Below, in pieces: positions 8,541 to 18,128 of a stretch of 64,000 nt of DNA; position 1 is the stretch's first letter, and the number at the start of each line of letters is the position of its first letter. Origin of the DNA: Pseudomonas sp. MM213. GTDB lineage: Bacteria > Pseudomonadota > Gammaproteobacteria > Pseudomonadales > Pseudomonadaceae. The position numbers and the translations under genes were made by a program. The stretch is taken from contig NZ_CP081943.1 in assembly GCF_020423045.1 (NCBI RefSeq), positions 5,022,001-5,086,000 on the forward strand, in the 5' to 3' direction. The notes beneath the pieces were generated by a model that saw nothing but the letters and a program-made list of their open reading frames with translations, was not told the origin of the DNA and made no database searches.

Positions 8541-10073
8541 ATGACTGCACTAAACCTGATCCCCGGCCAACTGAGCCTTGCCCAACTGCGTGATGTCTAT
8601 CAGCAACCGGTCAAAATCACCCTCGATAACAGCGCTGCTGCCCAGATCGAAGCCAGCGTTGCCTGCGTGGAACAGATCCTCGCCGAGAACCGCACCGCTT
8701 ACGGCATCAACACCGGTTTCGGCCTGCTGGCCTCGACCCGCATCGCCAGCGAAGACCTGGAAAACCTGCAGCGCTCGCTGGTGCTGTCCCACGCTGCCGG
8801 CGTCGGCGAGCCGATCAGCGACGCGTTGGTGCGTCTGGTCATGGTGCTCAAGGTCAACAGCCTGAGCCGTGGTTTCTCCGGTATTCGTCGCGTGGTCATC
8901 GACGCGCTGATCGCCCTGATCAACGCCGAGGTTTACCCGCACATTCCATTGAAAGGTTCGGTCGGTGCCTCCGGCGACCTGGCGCCATTGGCCCACATGT
9001 CGCTGGTGCTGCTGGGTGAAGGCAAGGCTCGTTACAAAGGCGAGTGGATGGAAGCGACCGAAGCGCTGAAAGTCGCCGGTCTGACCCCGCTGACCCTGGC
9101 CGCGAAAGAAGGCCTGGCGCTGCTCAACGGTACTCAGGTGTCCACCGCTTACGCGCTGCGTGGTCTGTTTGAAGGTGAAGATCTGTTCGCGGGCGCCCTG
9201 GCTCTGGGCGGCCTGACCGTCGAAGCGGTGCTGGGTTCGCGCTCGCCGTTCGACGCCCGCATCCACGCCGCCCGTGGCCAGAAAGGCCAGATCGACGCCG
9301 CTGCCGCTTACCGCGACTTGCTGGGCGAGCGCAGTGAAGTGTCCGATTCGCACGAGAACTGCGAAAAGGTCCAGGACCCGTACTCCCTGCGCTGCCAGCC
9401 GCAAGTCATGGGCGCCTGCCTGACCCAGTTCCGTCAGGCTGCCGAAGTATTGGCCGTCGAAGCCAACGCCGTTTCGGATAACCCACTGGTGTTCGCAGCT
9501 GAAGGTGACGTGATCTCTGGCGGTAACTTCCACGCCGAACCTGTCGCGATGGCCGCCGACAACATGGCCCTGGCCATCGCTGAAATCGGCTCGCTGAGCG
9601 AACGCCGCATCTCGCTGATGATGGACAAGCACATGTCGCAACTGCCGCCGTTCCTGGTGGCCAATGGCGGCGTGAACTCCGGTTTCATGATCGCCCAGGT
9701 GACCGCTGCGGCACTCGCCAGCGAGAACAAGGCGTTGTCCCATCCGCATTCGGTGGACAGCCTGCCGACCTCCGCCAACCAGGAAGACCACGTGTCGATG
9801 GCTCCGGCTGCCGGCAAGCGTCTGTGGGAAATGGCCGAGAACACCCGTGGCATCCTCGCGGTGGAATGGCTGGCCGCCGCTCAAGGCCTGGACCTGCGCG
9901 ACGGTCTGAAGACCTCGCCGAAACTGGAAAAGGCTCGGGCGATTCTGCGTAAAGAAGTGCCGTTCTATGAGAAGGACCGTTTCTTTGCGCCGGACATCAA
10001 TGCGGCCAGCGAGTTGTTGGCGACGCGTTGCCTGAATGAACTGGTATCGGCGAAGTTGCTGCCTAGTCTGTGA
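8541..10073 (+). CDS. hutH2: Histidine ammonia-lyase (active copy)
   Basis: Cytosolic homotetrameric lyase of 510 residues that removes ammonia from histidine to give urocanate, step one of the pathway. It has the intact MIO motif [14 protein letters not shown] with Ala-Ser-Gly at residues 143-145, plus [35 protein letters not shown] and NQEDHVSM, which carry the known catalytic Tyr, His, Asn, Gln, Arg, Phe and Glu. The frame is open far upstream, but ATG 8541 with AGGAG eight bases before it and the family N-terminus is clearly the start. The 131-base gap to hutH1 has no permease gene. Confidence 0.97.
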   Translation: MTALNLIPGQLSLAQLRDVYQQPVKITLDNSAAAQIEASVACVEQILAENRTAYGINTGFGLLASTRIASEDLENLQRSLVLSHAAGVGEPISDALVRLVMVLKVNSLSRGFSGIRRVVIDALIALINAEVYPHIPLKGSVGASGDLAPLAHMSLVLLGEGKARYKGEWMEATEALKVAGLTPLTLAAKEGLALLNGTQVSTAYALRGLFEGEDLFAGALALGGLTVEAVLGSRSPFDARIHAARGQKGQIDAAAAYRDLLGERSEVSDSHENCEKVQDPYSLRCQPQVMGACLTQFRQAAEVLAVEANAVSDNPLVFAAEGDVISGGNFHAEPVAMAADNMALAIAEIGSLSERRISLMMDKHMSQLPPFLVANGGVNSGFMIAQVTAAALASENKALSHPHSVDSLPTSANQEDHVSMAPAAGKRLWEMAENTRGILAVEWLAAAQGLDLRDGLKTSPKLEKARAILRKEVPFYEKDRFFAPDINAASELLATRCLNELVSAKLLPSL

Positions 10074-10080
10074 TGGCCTC

Positions 10081-10131
10081 TTCGCGGGCAAGCCTCGCTC
10101 CTACCTTGTAGGAGCGAGGCTTGCCCGCGAA
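10081..10131. repeat. Compact REPIN between hutH2 and hutI
   Basis: Near-perfect palindrome of two GAGCGAGGCTTGCCCGCGAA arms joined by only three bases (CTT). This is the shortest pair in the window and would fold as one continuous hairpin. Confidence 0.9.
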
Positions 10132-10160
10132 CCGATTTTGAACATTGTGGAGATTACGGG

Positions 10161-11366
10161 ATGAAAACTCTCTGGCAACACTGCCACGTCGCAACCATGG
10201 CGCAAGGCGTCTACTCGATCATCGAGGACGCGGCCATCGTGACGTCCGGTGCGCACATTGAGTGGATCGGCCCACGTGCTGAACTGCCGGCGGGTGAATA
10301 CCCGGCCGTCAACGATTTGAACGGGGCCTGGGTTACGCCGGGCCTGATCGACTGCCACACCCACACGGTGTTTGGCGGTAACCGCAGCGGTGAATTCGAA
10401 CAGCGTCTGCAAGGCGTCAGCTATGCGGAAATCGCCGCGGCCGGCGGCGGCATCGCCAGCACCGTGCGCGCCACGCGCGCGGCCAGTGAAGACGAGTTGT
10501 TCGCCAGCGCCGCCAAGCGGTTGAAGAGTTTGATGCGCGATGGCGTGACCAGCATCGAAATCAAATCCGGCTACGGTCTCGACCTGGCCAACGAACGCAA
10601 GATGCTGCGCGTGGCCCGCCGTCTCGGGGCCGAACTGCCGATCAGTGTGCGCAGCACCTGCCTGGCGGCCCACGCCTTGCCGCCGGAATACAAGGATCGC
10701 GCCGACGACTACATCGATCACATCTGCGCCGAGATGCTCCCGGCCCTGGCCGCCGAAGGGCTGGTGGATGCGGTGGACGCGTTTTGCGAATACCTGGCGT
10801 TTTCGCCGGCACAGGTCGAGCGCGTGTTCGTCACAGCGCAAAAACTGGGCTTGCCGGTGAAGCTGCATGCCGAGCAACTGTCGTCGTTGCACGGTTCGAG
10901 CCTGGCGGCGCGTTATCACGCTCTGTCCGCCGATCACCTGGAATTCATGACCGAAGAAGACGCCATCGCCATGGCCGCGTCCGGCACGGTCGCCGTGTTG
11001 TTGCCCGGCGCGTTCTACTTCCTGCGTGAAACCCAATTGCCGCCAATGGATGCGTTGCGCAAACACGGGGTGAAAATCGCCATCGCCAGCGACCTTAACC
11101 CCGGCACTTCGCCGGCGCTGTCGCTGCGCTTGATGCTGAACATGGCTTGCACCTGTTTCCGCATGACCCCGGAAGAAGCCCTGGCCGGTGCGACGATCCA
11201 TGCCGCCACCGCGCTGGGCATGGCCGAGACGCACGGCTCGCTGGAAGTCGGCAAGGTTGCGGATTTCGTTGCCTGGCAAATCGATCGTCCCGCCGACCTG
11301 TCGTACTGGCTGGGCGGTGACCTGGAAAAACGCGTCGTGCGTCACGGCGTCGAAACAAGCGTTTAG
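10161..11366 (+). CDS. hutI: Imidazolonepropionase
   Basis: Metal-dependent amidohydrolase of 401 residues that opens 4-imidazolone-5-propionate to N-formimino-L-glutamate, step three. The metal-binding HxH is in [10 protein letters not shown] (about residues 70-75). Further ligands are in KLHAEQLS (His) and [10 protein letters not shown] (Asp). KSGYGLD is a family signature. Length is normal. ATG 10161 has GGAG upstream. The hutG ribosome binding site overlaps its stop codon. Confidence 0.96.
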   Translation: MKTLWQHCHVATMAQGVYSIIEDAAIVTSGAHIEWIGPRAELPAGEYPAVNDLNGAWVTPGLIDCHTHTVFGGNRSGEFEQRLQGVSYAEIAAAGGGIASTVRATRAASEDELFASAAKRLKSLMRDGVTSIEIKSGYGLDLANERKMLRVARRLGAELPISVRSTCLAAHALPPEYKDRADDYIDHICAEMLPALAAEGLVDAVDAFCEYLAFSPAQVERVFVTAQKLGLPVKLHAEQLSSLHGSSLAARYHALSADHLEFMTEEDAIAMAASGTVAVLLPGAFYFLRETQLPPMDALRKHGVKIAIASDLNPGTSPALSLRLMLNMACTCFRMTPEEALAGATIHAATALGMAETHGSLEVGKVADFVAWQIDRPADLSYWLGGDLEKRVVRHGVETSV

Positions 11367-11376
11367 GAGAGCAGTT

Positions 11377-12180
11377 GTGGATAAGGTTCTGAACTTCAAA
11401 CAAGGCCGCGTGCCGCTGCTGATCAGCATGCCCCACGCCGGCGTGCGCCTGACCCCGGCGGTTGAAGCCGGGTTGATCCCCGACGCGAAAAGCTTGCCGG
11501 ACACTGACTGGCACATCCCGAAACTCTACGAATTCGCTGCCGAGCTGGGCGCCAGCACCCTGGCTGCCGAGTACTCGCGCTTCGTCATCGACCTGAACCG
11601 ACCGTCTGACGACAAACCGTTGTACGTCGGCGCCACCACCGGTCTGTACCCGGCGACGCTGTTCGATGGCATTCCGTTGTTTCGTGAAGGCATGGAACCG
11701 TCGGCGGCTGAGCGTGCGACGTATCTGGAGCAGGTCTGGACGCCGTATCACAGCACGTTGCAGAACGAGCTGGCTCGTATGAAAGCCGAATTCGGCTATG
11801 CATTGCTGTTTGATGCGCACTCGATCCGCTCGATCATCCCGCACCTGTTCGACGGAAAGCTGCCGGACTTCAACCTCGGCACGTTCAACGGCGCCAGTTG
11901 CGATCCACAGTTGGCGACTCAACTGGAAGCGATCTGCGCCAGGCACACCGATTACAGCCATGTGCTGAACGGGCGCTTCAAGGGCGGCCACATCACCCGG
12001 CACTACGGCAATCCGGCGCAAAACATCCACGCCGTGCAACTGGAGTTGGGCCAGTGCACGTACATGGAAGAGTTCGAGCCGTTCCGTTATCGCCCGGACC
12101 TGGCAGAGCCGACGCAAGTGGTGCTCAAGGAGTTGCTGCAAGGGCTGCTGACCTGGGGCCAAAAGCACTACAGCCCCTGA
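11377..12180 (+). CDS. hutG: N-formylglutamate deformylase
   Basis: Enzyme of 267 residues of the N-formylglutamate amidohydrolase family. It hydrolyses formylglutamate to glutamate and formate, the last step of the five-step route in which HutF (outside this window) makes formylglutamate. Visible landmarks are ISMPHAGVR, SRFVIDLNR and FDAHSIRS. The start is taken as GTG 11377, with AGGAG at 11365-11369 overlapping the hutI stop; the frame is open much further upstream inside hutI. Confidence 0.93.
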   Translation: MDKVLNFKQGRVPLLISMPHAGVRLTPAVEAGLIPDAKSLPDTDWHIPKLYEFAAELGASTLAAEYSRFVIDLNRPSDDKPLYVGATTGLYPATLFDGIPLFREGMEPSAAERATYLEQVWTPYHSTLQNELARMKAEFGYALLFDAHSIRSIIPHLFDGKLPDFNLGTFNGASCDPQLATQLEAICARHTDYSHVLNGRFKGGHITRHYGNPAQNIHAVQLELGQCTYMEEFEPFRYRPDLAEPTQVVLKELLQGLLTWGQKHYSP

Positions 12181-12196
12181 AGCCTGGCGCAAAACC

Positions 12197-12297
12197 CTGT
12201 AGGAGCGAGCTTGCTCGCGATGGACGTTAACGATAACGCGTGCTGCCTGAATAAACGCGTTGCCCATAGGTTTTTCGCGAGCAAGCTCGCTCCTACA
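12197..12297. repeat. REPIN after hutG
   Basis: Two arms of the perfect-stem class GCGAGC-TT-GCTCGC face each other across about 50 bases. It marks the 3' end of the hut operon; no stem with a U-run is present. Downstream, 12298-12456 contains no gene that I can support. Confidence 0.88.
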
Positions 12298-12456
12298 CGG
12301 GGTGGTGTTCATTCGAAAGTGCTGCCTCACAGTCGCCACTGTGCAAATCTCGGTCGCTACAGTTCGCTTTTGGTCTCTCACTGCTGCGTAATGTTCTGGA
12401 CACGGTGCATCAAGACACCGGACCCATAATAATTCTGCCGCACGAGATCATTCCCA

Positions 12457-13404
12457 ATGAAAAGACTGTTGACCTGCTGTCTCTCAATCCTCTGCGGTAC
12501 CGCTCTTCTGAGCACCCCTGTTCTGGCCAGTGACGATGCTTCCTGCAAAGCCGTGCGCATGGGCGTGGTCAACTGGACCGACGTCATCGCCACCAGCGGC
12601 ATGGCCGACGTGCTGCTCAACGGCCTTGGCTACGAAAGCAAGCAAACCAGCGCCGTGCAGCAAATCATCTTCGCTGGCATCCGCGACAAGCGCCTGGACA
12701 TCTTCCTCGGTTACTGGAAACCGGCGATGGACAAAAACATCGCGCCGTTCCTGGCCGCCAATCAAGTGAAGGTCCTGGAAAAACCGAGCCTGGCCGACGC
12801 CCAGGCAACCCTCGCCGTGCCGGAATACGTGGCCGAGGCCGGGCTGAAAACCTTCGCCGATATCGCCAGGTTCAAGGACCAGCTCGGCGGCAAAATCTAC
12901 GGCATCGAGCCGGGCAGTGGCGCCAACACCACGATCAAAACCATGATCGAGTCCAATCAGTTCGGCTTGAAGGATTTCAAACTGATCGAGTCCGGTGAGG
13001 CCGGCATGCTTGCCGCCGTGCAACGGGCGGTGAATCGCAAGGAGTTCGTGGTGTTCGTCGGCTGGACTCCGCACCCGATGAACATCAACATGAAAATCGC
13101 CTACCTGACCGGCAGCGAAGACGTTTACGGGCCAAACGAAGGCGCGGCGACGGTCTCCACCGTGACGTCCCCGGACTACGCCGAGCGTTGCCCGAACGTG
13201 AACCGCTTGCTGGAGAACCTGACCTTCACCGCCGCCCAGGAAAGCCAGCTGATGGTGCCGATCATGGAGCGCAAGACGCCGCAGGACGTGGCCAGGCAGT
13301 GGCTGCGTGATCATCCGCAAGACCTGCAGCGCTGGTTGGCCGGTGTCAGCAGTTTTGATGGCAAGGATGGTGTTGCCACCGTTCAGGCCAGCCTGAAAAA
13401 CTGA
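12457..13404 (+). CDS. Orphan quaternary-amine ABC transporter binding protein (BetX/CbcX/CaiX-like)
   Basis: Periplasmic binding protein of 315 residues with a signal peptide ending ...TPVLA (residue ~24). It has the spaced aromatic residues of choline/betaine-binding proteins: GVVNWTDV, FLGYWKPAMD, KIYGIEPGSGAN and VGWTPHPMN, corresponding to the Trp/Tyr box of ChoX. No permease or ATPase gene is adjacent. Pseudomonads are known to have such orphan proteins (BetX, CaiX) that dock to the shared CbcWV core, so choline, betaine or carnitine binding is likely; which one cannot be told. Ribosome binding site before ATG 12457 is weak. Confidence 0.78.
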   Translation: MKRLLTCCLSILCGTALLSTPVLASDDASCKAVRMGVVNWTDVIATSGMADVLLNGLGYESKQTSAVQQIIFAGIRDKRLDIFLGYWKPAMDKNIAPFLAANQVKVLEKPSLADAQATLAVPEYVAEAGLKTFADIARFKDQLGGKIYGIEPGSGANTTIKTMIESNQFGLKDFKLIESGEAGMLAAVQRAVNRKEFVVFVGWTPHPMNINMKIAYLTGSEDVYGPNEGAATVSTVTSPDYAERCPNVNRLLENLTFTAAQESQLMVPIMERKTPQDVARQWLRDHPQDLQRWLAGVSSFDGKDGVATVQASLKN

Positions 13405-13420
13405 CCGTAACGCAAAACCC

Positions 13421-13510
13421 CTGTAGGAGTGAGCCTGCTCGCGATGGTCTGTCAGCTACATTGATGTCGCCTGACACTCCATCGCCGGCAAGCCGGTCTC
13501 GCTCCTACAG
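13421..13510. repeat. Divergent REPIN
   Basis: Left arm is a GTGAGC...GCTCGC type. The right arm is a different variant with ACCGGCTTGCCGGCG. Short inner arms GTCAG/CTGAC lie in the spacer. Confidence 0.75.
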
Positions 13511-13548
13511 GGGTTATCCACTGTCCACAAAACCGCGGCGGCAGGTCC

Positions 13549-14479
13549 ATGGAAACTTATCCCCTTTCTGACCAAATGACGGCATTCGTCGAGAAAACCG
13601 TCAGCTTCAACGCCACCGACACCAGCCTCGCCGGACTGCGCCAGGCCTACAGCGAGATGTGCCGGGCGTTCACCCCTGCCGCGTCCCGCCGGGCTGTATG
13701 TCGTGGATTTTGAATTGGCCGGCGTACCGATTCGGTCCTATCAGCCAACAGCTTTGCCATCGACCGACGGTAGCCCGTGCATTGTGTATCTGCACGGCGG
13801 CGGTTGGGTGGTGGGGGATCTGGATTCCCACGACTTCATCTGCGCCGAGCTGGCGTCGACGCTCGGCGTGTTGGTGATCGCGGTCGATTATCGTCTGGCG
13901 CCGGAGCATCCGTTTCCAGCGGCGTTCGATGACTGCCTGAAAGTCTGGCGAGCGCTGCGCACCGGGCCGTTTCAGCTGGACCCCGCACGTACGCTGGTGG
14001 CCGGCGACAGCGCCGGTGGCAATCTCGCCGCCGCGCTGTGCCTGGCACTGCGCGATGCGGGTGAACCACTGCCGGCGGCGCAAGTGCTGATCTATCCCGG
14101 CCTCGGTGGCGATCACCGTTTGCCTTCACGCAGTGAATGCAGCGACGCTCCTCTGCTCAGCAGCAGTGACGTGGATTGTTATCACGCCTTGTATTTGCGC
14201 GGCACTCAAACGCCTGGCACCTATGCCATGCCGTTGCTCGCCGGGGATTTGCGCGGATTGCCGCCGGCAATGATCGCGGTGGCGCAATTCGACCCGCTAC
14301 GCGATGACGGCGTGCTGTACGCCGAGCGCCTGAACGCTGCGGGCGTGGCCGCGACGCTTTATTACGGGGAAGGGCTGGTTCATGGCTGTTTGCGGGCGCG
14401 GGGTCAGGTCGCGGAGGTCGATGCGCTCTACGAAACGCTGCTCGGCTATTTGGCAAAAAAACGGGTGGCAAAACTCTGA
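13549..14479 (+). pseudogene. Alpha/beta hydrolase (HSL/acetyl esterase family) broken by a +1 frameshift
   Basis: From ATG 13549 the frame reads METYPLSDQM... to FTP, then goes out of frame and stops at TGA 13729-13731. Skipping one G at 13678 restores FTPPRPAGLYVVDFELAG and joins the long frame to the stop at 14479, giving about 309 residues. The restored part has the HSL motifs YLHGGGWVVGD (oxyanion hole), AGDSAGGNLA (nucleophile Ser), an Asp in AQFDPLRDDG and a His in LVHGCLR. A downstream ATG at 13703 leaves 258 residues but lacks the cap region. It is either a real mutation or a one-base sequencing error. Substrate unknown. Confidence 0.82.
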
Positions 14480-14583
14480 CTCTGCATGGACATGCTCATT
14501 GACGTAAATCGGGTTTATGATGCCCAACGGCAGAATAATAGAAGTCCCCCCAGGGATGACCTCGACCCCTTACGGAGCGCGCA

Positions 14584-15555
14584 ATGCAGACTTTGTACCC
14601 GCAGATCAAACCCCACGCCCGGCACGATCTGGCTGTCGATGAAACCCACACCCTGTATGTAGACGAAAGCGGTTCACCGGAAGGTTTGCCGGTGGTGTTC
14701 ATCCACGGCGGCCCCGGTGCCGGGTGTGATGCACAGAGTCGCTGCTTTTTTGATCCGAACCTGTATCGCATTGTCACCTTCGACCAGCGCGGTTGTGGTC
14801 GATCCACGCCCCACGCCAGCCTGGAAAACAACACCACCTGGGATCTGGTCGCCGACCTTGAGCGGATTCGCCAGCATCTGGGCATCGATAAATGGGTGCT
14901 GTTCGGTGGCTCGTGGGGTTCGACCCTGGCGCTGGCCTACGCGCAAACCCATCCGGAGCGTGTGCACGGTCTGATCCTGCGCGGGATTTTTCTCTGCCGT
15001 CCGCAGGAAATCGAGTGGTTCTATCAGGCGGGCGCCAGTCGTCTGTTCCCTGATTACTGGCAAGACTACATTGCGCCGATCCCGCTGGATGAGCGCGAAG
15101 ACTTGCTCGGCGCTTTCCACAAGCGCCTGACCGGCAACGATCAGATCGCCCAGATGCATGCGGCCAAAGCCTGGTCCACCTGGGAAGGGCGGACCGCGAC
15201 CTTGCGTCCGAACCCGCTGGTGGTCGATCGTTTCTCCGAGCCGCAACGCGCGTTGTCCATCGCGCGCATCGAATGTCACTACTTCACCAACAATGCGTTC
15301 CTTGAGCCGAATCAGTTGATCCGCGACATGGGCAAGATCGCCCATCTGCCGGGCGTGATCGTTCACGGTCGCTACGACGTGATTTGCCCGCTGGATAACG
15401 CCTGGGAACTGCATCAGAACTGGCCGAACAGTGAACTGCAAGTCATCCGTGATGCCGGGCATGCCGCCTCCGAACCCGGCATTACCGATGCCTTGGTGCG
15501 CGCCGCCGATCAGATGGCCCGGCGCCTGCTCGACCTGTCCCCAGCAGAAGCATGA
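14584..15555 (+). CDS. pip: Prolyl iminopeptidase
   Basis: Alpha/beta-fold serine peptidase (family S33) of 323 residues that removes N-terminal proline from peptides. It shows HGGPGAG (oxyanion region), [12 protein letters not shown] with the nucleophile Ser, GRYDVICP with the acid and [10 protein letters not shown] with the His. ATG 14584 has a GGAG upstream. The four-base overlap with dtd (15552-15555) indicates one operon, as in other pseudomonads. Confidence 0.94.
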   Translation: MQTLYPQIKPHARHDLAVDETHTLYVDESGSPEGLPVVFIHGGPGAGCDAQSRCFFDPNLYRIVTFDQRGCGRSTPHASLENNTTWDLVADLERIRQHLGIDKWVLFGGSWGSTLALAYAQTHPERVHGLILRGIFLCRPQEIEWFYQAGASRLFPDYWQDYIAPIPLDEREDLLGAFHKRLTGNDQIAQMHAAKAWSTWEGRTATLRPNPLVVDRFSEPQRALSIARIECHYFTNNAFLEPNQLIRDMGKIAHLPGVIVHGRYDVICPLDNAWELHQNWPNSELQVIRDAGHAASEPGITDALVRAADQMARRLLDLSPAEA

Positions 15556-15989
15556 AGGGCCTGTTGCAGCGCGTGCGTGGCGCGCGCGTCGAGGTAGCGG
15601 GGGAGGTGGTCGGTGCCGTCGATCAGGGTTTGCTGGTACTGGTGGCGGTCGAGCCCGAGGACACTCGGGCCAGCGCCGACAAACTTCTGCATAAGCTGCT
15701 TAACTATCGTGTGTTCAGTGACGCCGAGGGCAAGATGAATCTGTCCCTGGCGGATGTCGGGGGCGGGTTGCTGCTGGTCTCTCAGTTCACCCTGGCCGCC
15801 GACACCAAAAACGGGTTGCGCCCGAGTTTTTCAACCGCTGCCCCTCCGGCGCTGGGCGAGGAGCTTTTCGACTATCTATTAGAGAAAGCGAAACAGGTGC
15901 ATGGCACAGTGGCATCAGGTAGATTCGGCGCGGATATGCAGGTGCACCTGGTCAATGATGGCCCGGTAACCTTCCTGTTACAGACCTGA
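15552..15989 (+). CDS. dtd: D-aminoacyl-tRNA deacylase
   Basis: Proofreading enzyme of 145 residues that hydrolyses D-aminoacyl-tRNA (such as D-Tyr-tRNA) and also clears Gly-tRNA(Ala). Signature motifs [17 protein letters not shown] and NDGPVTF (with the Gly-cisPro-type loop) are present. Normal length. Coupled to pip by ATGA overlap and followed at once by a terminator. Confidence 0.96.
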   Translation: MKGLLQRVRGARVEVAGEVVGAVDQGLLVLVAVEPEDTRASADKLLHKLLNYRVFSDAEGKMNLSLADVGGGLLLVSQFTLAADTKNGLRPSFSTAAPPALGEELFDYLLEKAKQVHGTVASGRFGADMQVHLVNDGPVTFLLQT

Positions 15990-16022
15990 AAGCGCTTGAA
16001 ACAAGTTTTTAAGCGCTTTTTC
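15989..16022 (+). terminator. Terminator of pip-dtd
   Basis: Arms AAAGCGCTT (15989-15997, overlapping the dtd stop) and AAGCGCTTT (16011-16019) with a 13-base loop, followed by Ts. Confidence 0.75.
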
Positions 16023-16196
16023 ACTGAAAACAGGGGTTTTTCGCGAGAAATACTTTGTTGCGCCTGATGCGTTGTAACGCGGCCTACTAGATAATCGCGC
16101 GCTACGGGGATCAGCGTTCGTTGGTCCGTTTTGACTTAGGTAGAGACTTGTCCTGGGCCTGTTGGGGAATCATTTAGCCCCATAGGAGTCGGAACA

Positions 16197-16268
16197 ATGC
16201 TCGCCAACTTGGCAAGAGTGGTTTGTAGGGACGGGTTTTTCATCCCGTTTACCTCACAGGCCCTTTAA
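16197..16268 (+). CDS. Candidate 23-residue leader peptide upstream of opgG
   Basis: ATG 16197 is preceded by TAGGAG at 16183-16188 with eight-base spacing, a better ribosome binding site than that of opgG itself. The peptide begins MLANLARVVC and ends PFTSQAL, stopping 42 bases before the opgG start. ACGGG/CCCG-type complementary arms near 16231-16247 lie inside it. It may be a leader peptide controlling opgGH; it has no recognisable domain. The rest of the 15990-16310 gap holds the dtd terminator and presumably the promoter. Confidence 0.4.
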   Translation: MLANLARVVCRDGFFIPFTSQAL

Positions 16269-16310
16269 CTGGCCGTTGGTTTTTTGATCTGTTTTCGGCG
16301 AGGGTTGCTC

Positions 16311-18128
16311 GTGATTGTTAGTCCCTGTAATGCACCAAGATTGTCAGCCAAACGGCTACGAAGCGCACTGGTAGCGGGCTCTGCACTGCTCTGCCTGTTC
16401 GGCGCCGGCCAGCTTTGGGCATTCAATCTGGATGATGTATCGGTCAAGGCAAAAGAGCTGGCCGGGCAGAAATTCGAAGCCCCGCGCAGTAACCTGCCGA
16501 ACGAATTCCGTGAGATGAAATTCGCGGACTATCAGAAAATTCGTTTCCTGACCGAAAAAGCCGAATGGGCCGATCAGAAAACCCCGTTCAAGCTTTCGTT
16601 CTATCACCAGGGTATGCATTTCGATACGCCGGTGAAAATCAACGAAATCACGGCCAACACCGTCGAAGAGATCAAATACGACCCGTCTCGTTTCGATTTC
16701 GGCGACCTGAAATTCGATCCTAAAGCCACCGAACAACTGGGTTATGCCGGTTTCCGTGTGCTGTACCCGATCAACAAGGCCGACAAGCAAGACGAAATCA
16801 TGACCATGCTCGGCGCGAGTTACTTCCGCGTTGTCGGCAAGGGTCACACGTATGGCTTGTCCGCTCGCGGCCTGGCAATCGATACCGCGTTGCCGTCCGG
16901 CGAAGAATTCCCGCGTTTCCGTGAGTTCTGGATTCAACAGCCGAAGCCGGGCGACAAGCACCTGGTGATCTTCGCGCTGCTGGATTCGCCACGCGCCACC
17001 GGTGCCTATCGCCTGACCCTGCGTCCGGGCAGCGACACCATTGTCGACGTCAAGGCGCAGATGTTCCTGCGTGACAAGGTCACCAAGCTTGGCGTTGCGC
17101 CGCTGACCAGCATGTTCCTGTTCGGCGCCAACCAGCCGTCGAAAGTGCTGAACTACCGCCGCGAACTGCACGATTCCAGCGGCCTGTCGATCCATGCCGG
17201 CAACGGCGAGTGGATCTGGCGTCCGCTGAACAACCCGAAACACCTGGCGGTGAGCAACTTCTCGATCGAGAACCCGCGCGGTTTCGGCTTGCTGCAACGT
17301 GGCCGTGACTTCAGCCACTACGAAGACCTCGACGACCGCTACGACAAGCGCCCAAGTGCCTGGATCGAGCCAAAAGGCGATTGGGGCAAGGGTTCTGTCG
17401 ACCTGGTCGAAATTCCGACTGCCGATGAAACCAACGACAACATCGTTGCCTTCTGGAGCCCGGAAAAACTGCCTGAGCCAGGTCAGCCGCTGGAATTCGG
17501 CTACCGCCTGCACTGGACCATGGACGAAGCGGCGATTCACGCACCGGACAGCGCCTGGGTCAAACAGACCTTGCGCTCCACCGGCGACGTCAAGCAGTCC
17601 AACCTGATTCGTCAGCCGGACGGCAGCGTTGCCTATCTGGTGGATTTCGAAGGCCCGTCCCTGGCAGCGTTGCCGGCCGATTCAGACGTTCGCAGCCAGG
17701 TCAGCGTGGGTGATAATGCCGAGCTGGTCGAGAACAGCGTGCGCTACAACCCTGAAACCAAGGGCTGGCGCCTGACCCTGCGCATGAAGATCAAGGATCC
17801 GGGCAAGTCCACCGAGATGCGTGCCGCACTGGTGCAGAACATCGTGCCTGCCGATCTGGCCAAGACTTCGATCCCATCGTCCACCTCTTCCGTTGCCAAG
17901 GCCGACAAAGTGGCCGCCAAGCAAGCGGAGAAAGCGGACAAGGACGCGAAGGCCGCCGAGGCCAAGCAGGCCGAAGCCAAGCCAGTTGCAGATGCCAAGG
18001 ACAAGGCGAACAACAAAGACGCCAAGCAGCCTGTCGCTGCCGACGCGGCCCCAGCCACACCGGAATCGGCACCGACTGAAGAAGTCCTGACCGAGACCTG
18101 GAGCTATCAGTTGCCTGCCGATGAGTAA
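16311..18128 (+). CDS. opgG: Glucan biosynthesis protein G
   Basis: Periplasmic protein of 605 residues needed for osmoregulated periplasmic glucan backbone synthesis, probably for beta-1,6 branching. GTG 16311 gives [18 protein letters not shown] then a hydrophobic core and cleavage near LWA-FNLDD. MdoG-family motifs ([45 protein letters not shown]) follow. A low-complexity Ala/Lys tail (about residues 523-590) is unusual compared with E. coli MdoG. It overlaps opgH by eight bases. Confidence 0.93.
   Translation: MIVSPCNAPRLSAKRLRSALVAGSALLCLFGAGQLWAFNLDDVSVKAKELAGQKFEAPRSNLPNEFREMKFADYQKIRFLTEKAEWADQKTPFKLSFYHQGMHFDTPVKINEITANTVEEIKYDPSRFDFGDLKFDPKATEQLGYAGFRVLYPINKADKQDEIMTMLGASYFRVVGKGHTYGLSARGLAIDTALPSGEEFPRFREFWIQQPKPGDKHLVIFALLDSPRATGAYRLTLRPGSDTIVDVKAQMFLRDKVTKLGVAPLTSMFLFGANQPSKVLNYRRELHDSSGLSIHAGNGEWIWRPLNNPKHLAVSNFSIENPRGFGLLQRGRDFSHYEDLDDRYDKRPSAWIEPKGDWGKGSVDLVEIPTADETNDNIVAFWSPEKLPEPGQPLEFGYRLHWTMDEAAIHAPDSAWVKQTLRSTGDVKQSNLIRQPDGSVAYLVDFEGPSLAALPADSDVRSQVSVGDNAELVENSVRYNPETKGWRLTLRMKIKDPGKSTEMRAALVQNIVPADLAKTSIPSSTSSVAKADKVAAKQAEKADKDAKAAEAKQAEAKPVADAKDKANNKDAKQPVAADAAPATPESAPTEEVLTETWSYQLPADE

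Noticed and set aside
13703..14479. Shorter intact hydrolase starting at ATG 13703
   Set aside because: The upstream frame encodes a matching N-terminal region that joins by one-base correction, so a frameshifted longer gene is the better reading.
16051..16095. sigma70 promoter for opgG around TAGATAAT (16088-16095)
   Set aside because: The -10 is good but no -35 hexamer sits at 16-18 bases; not strong enough to list.
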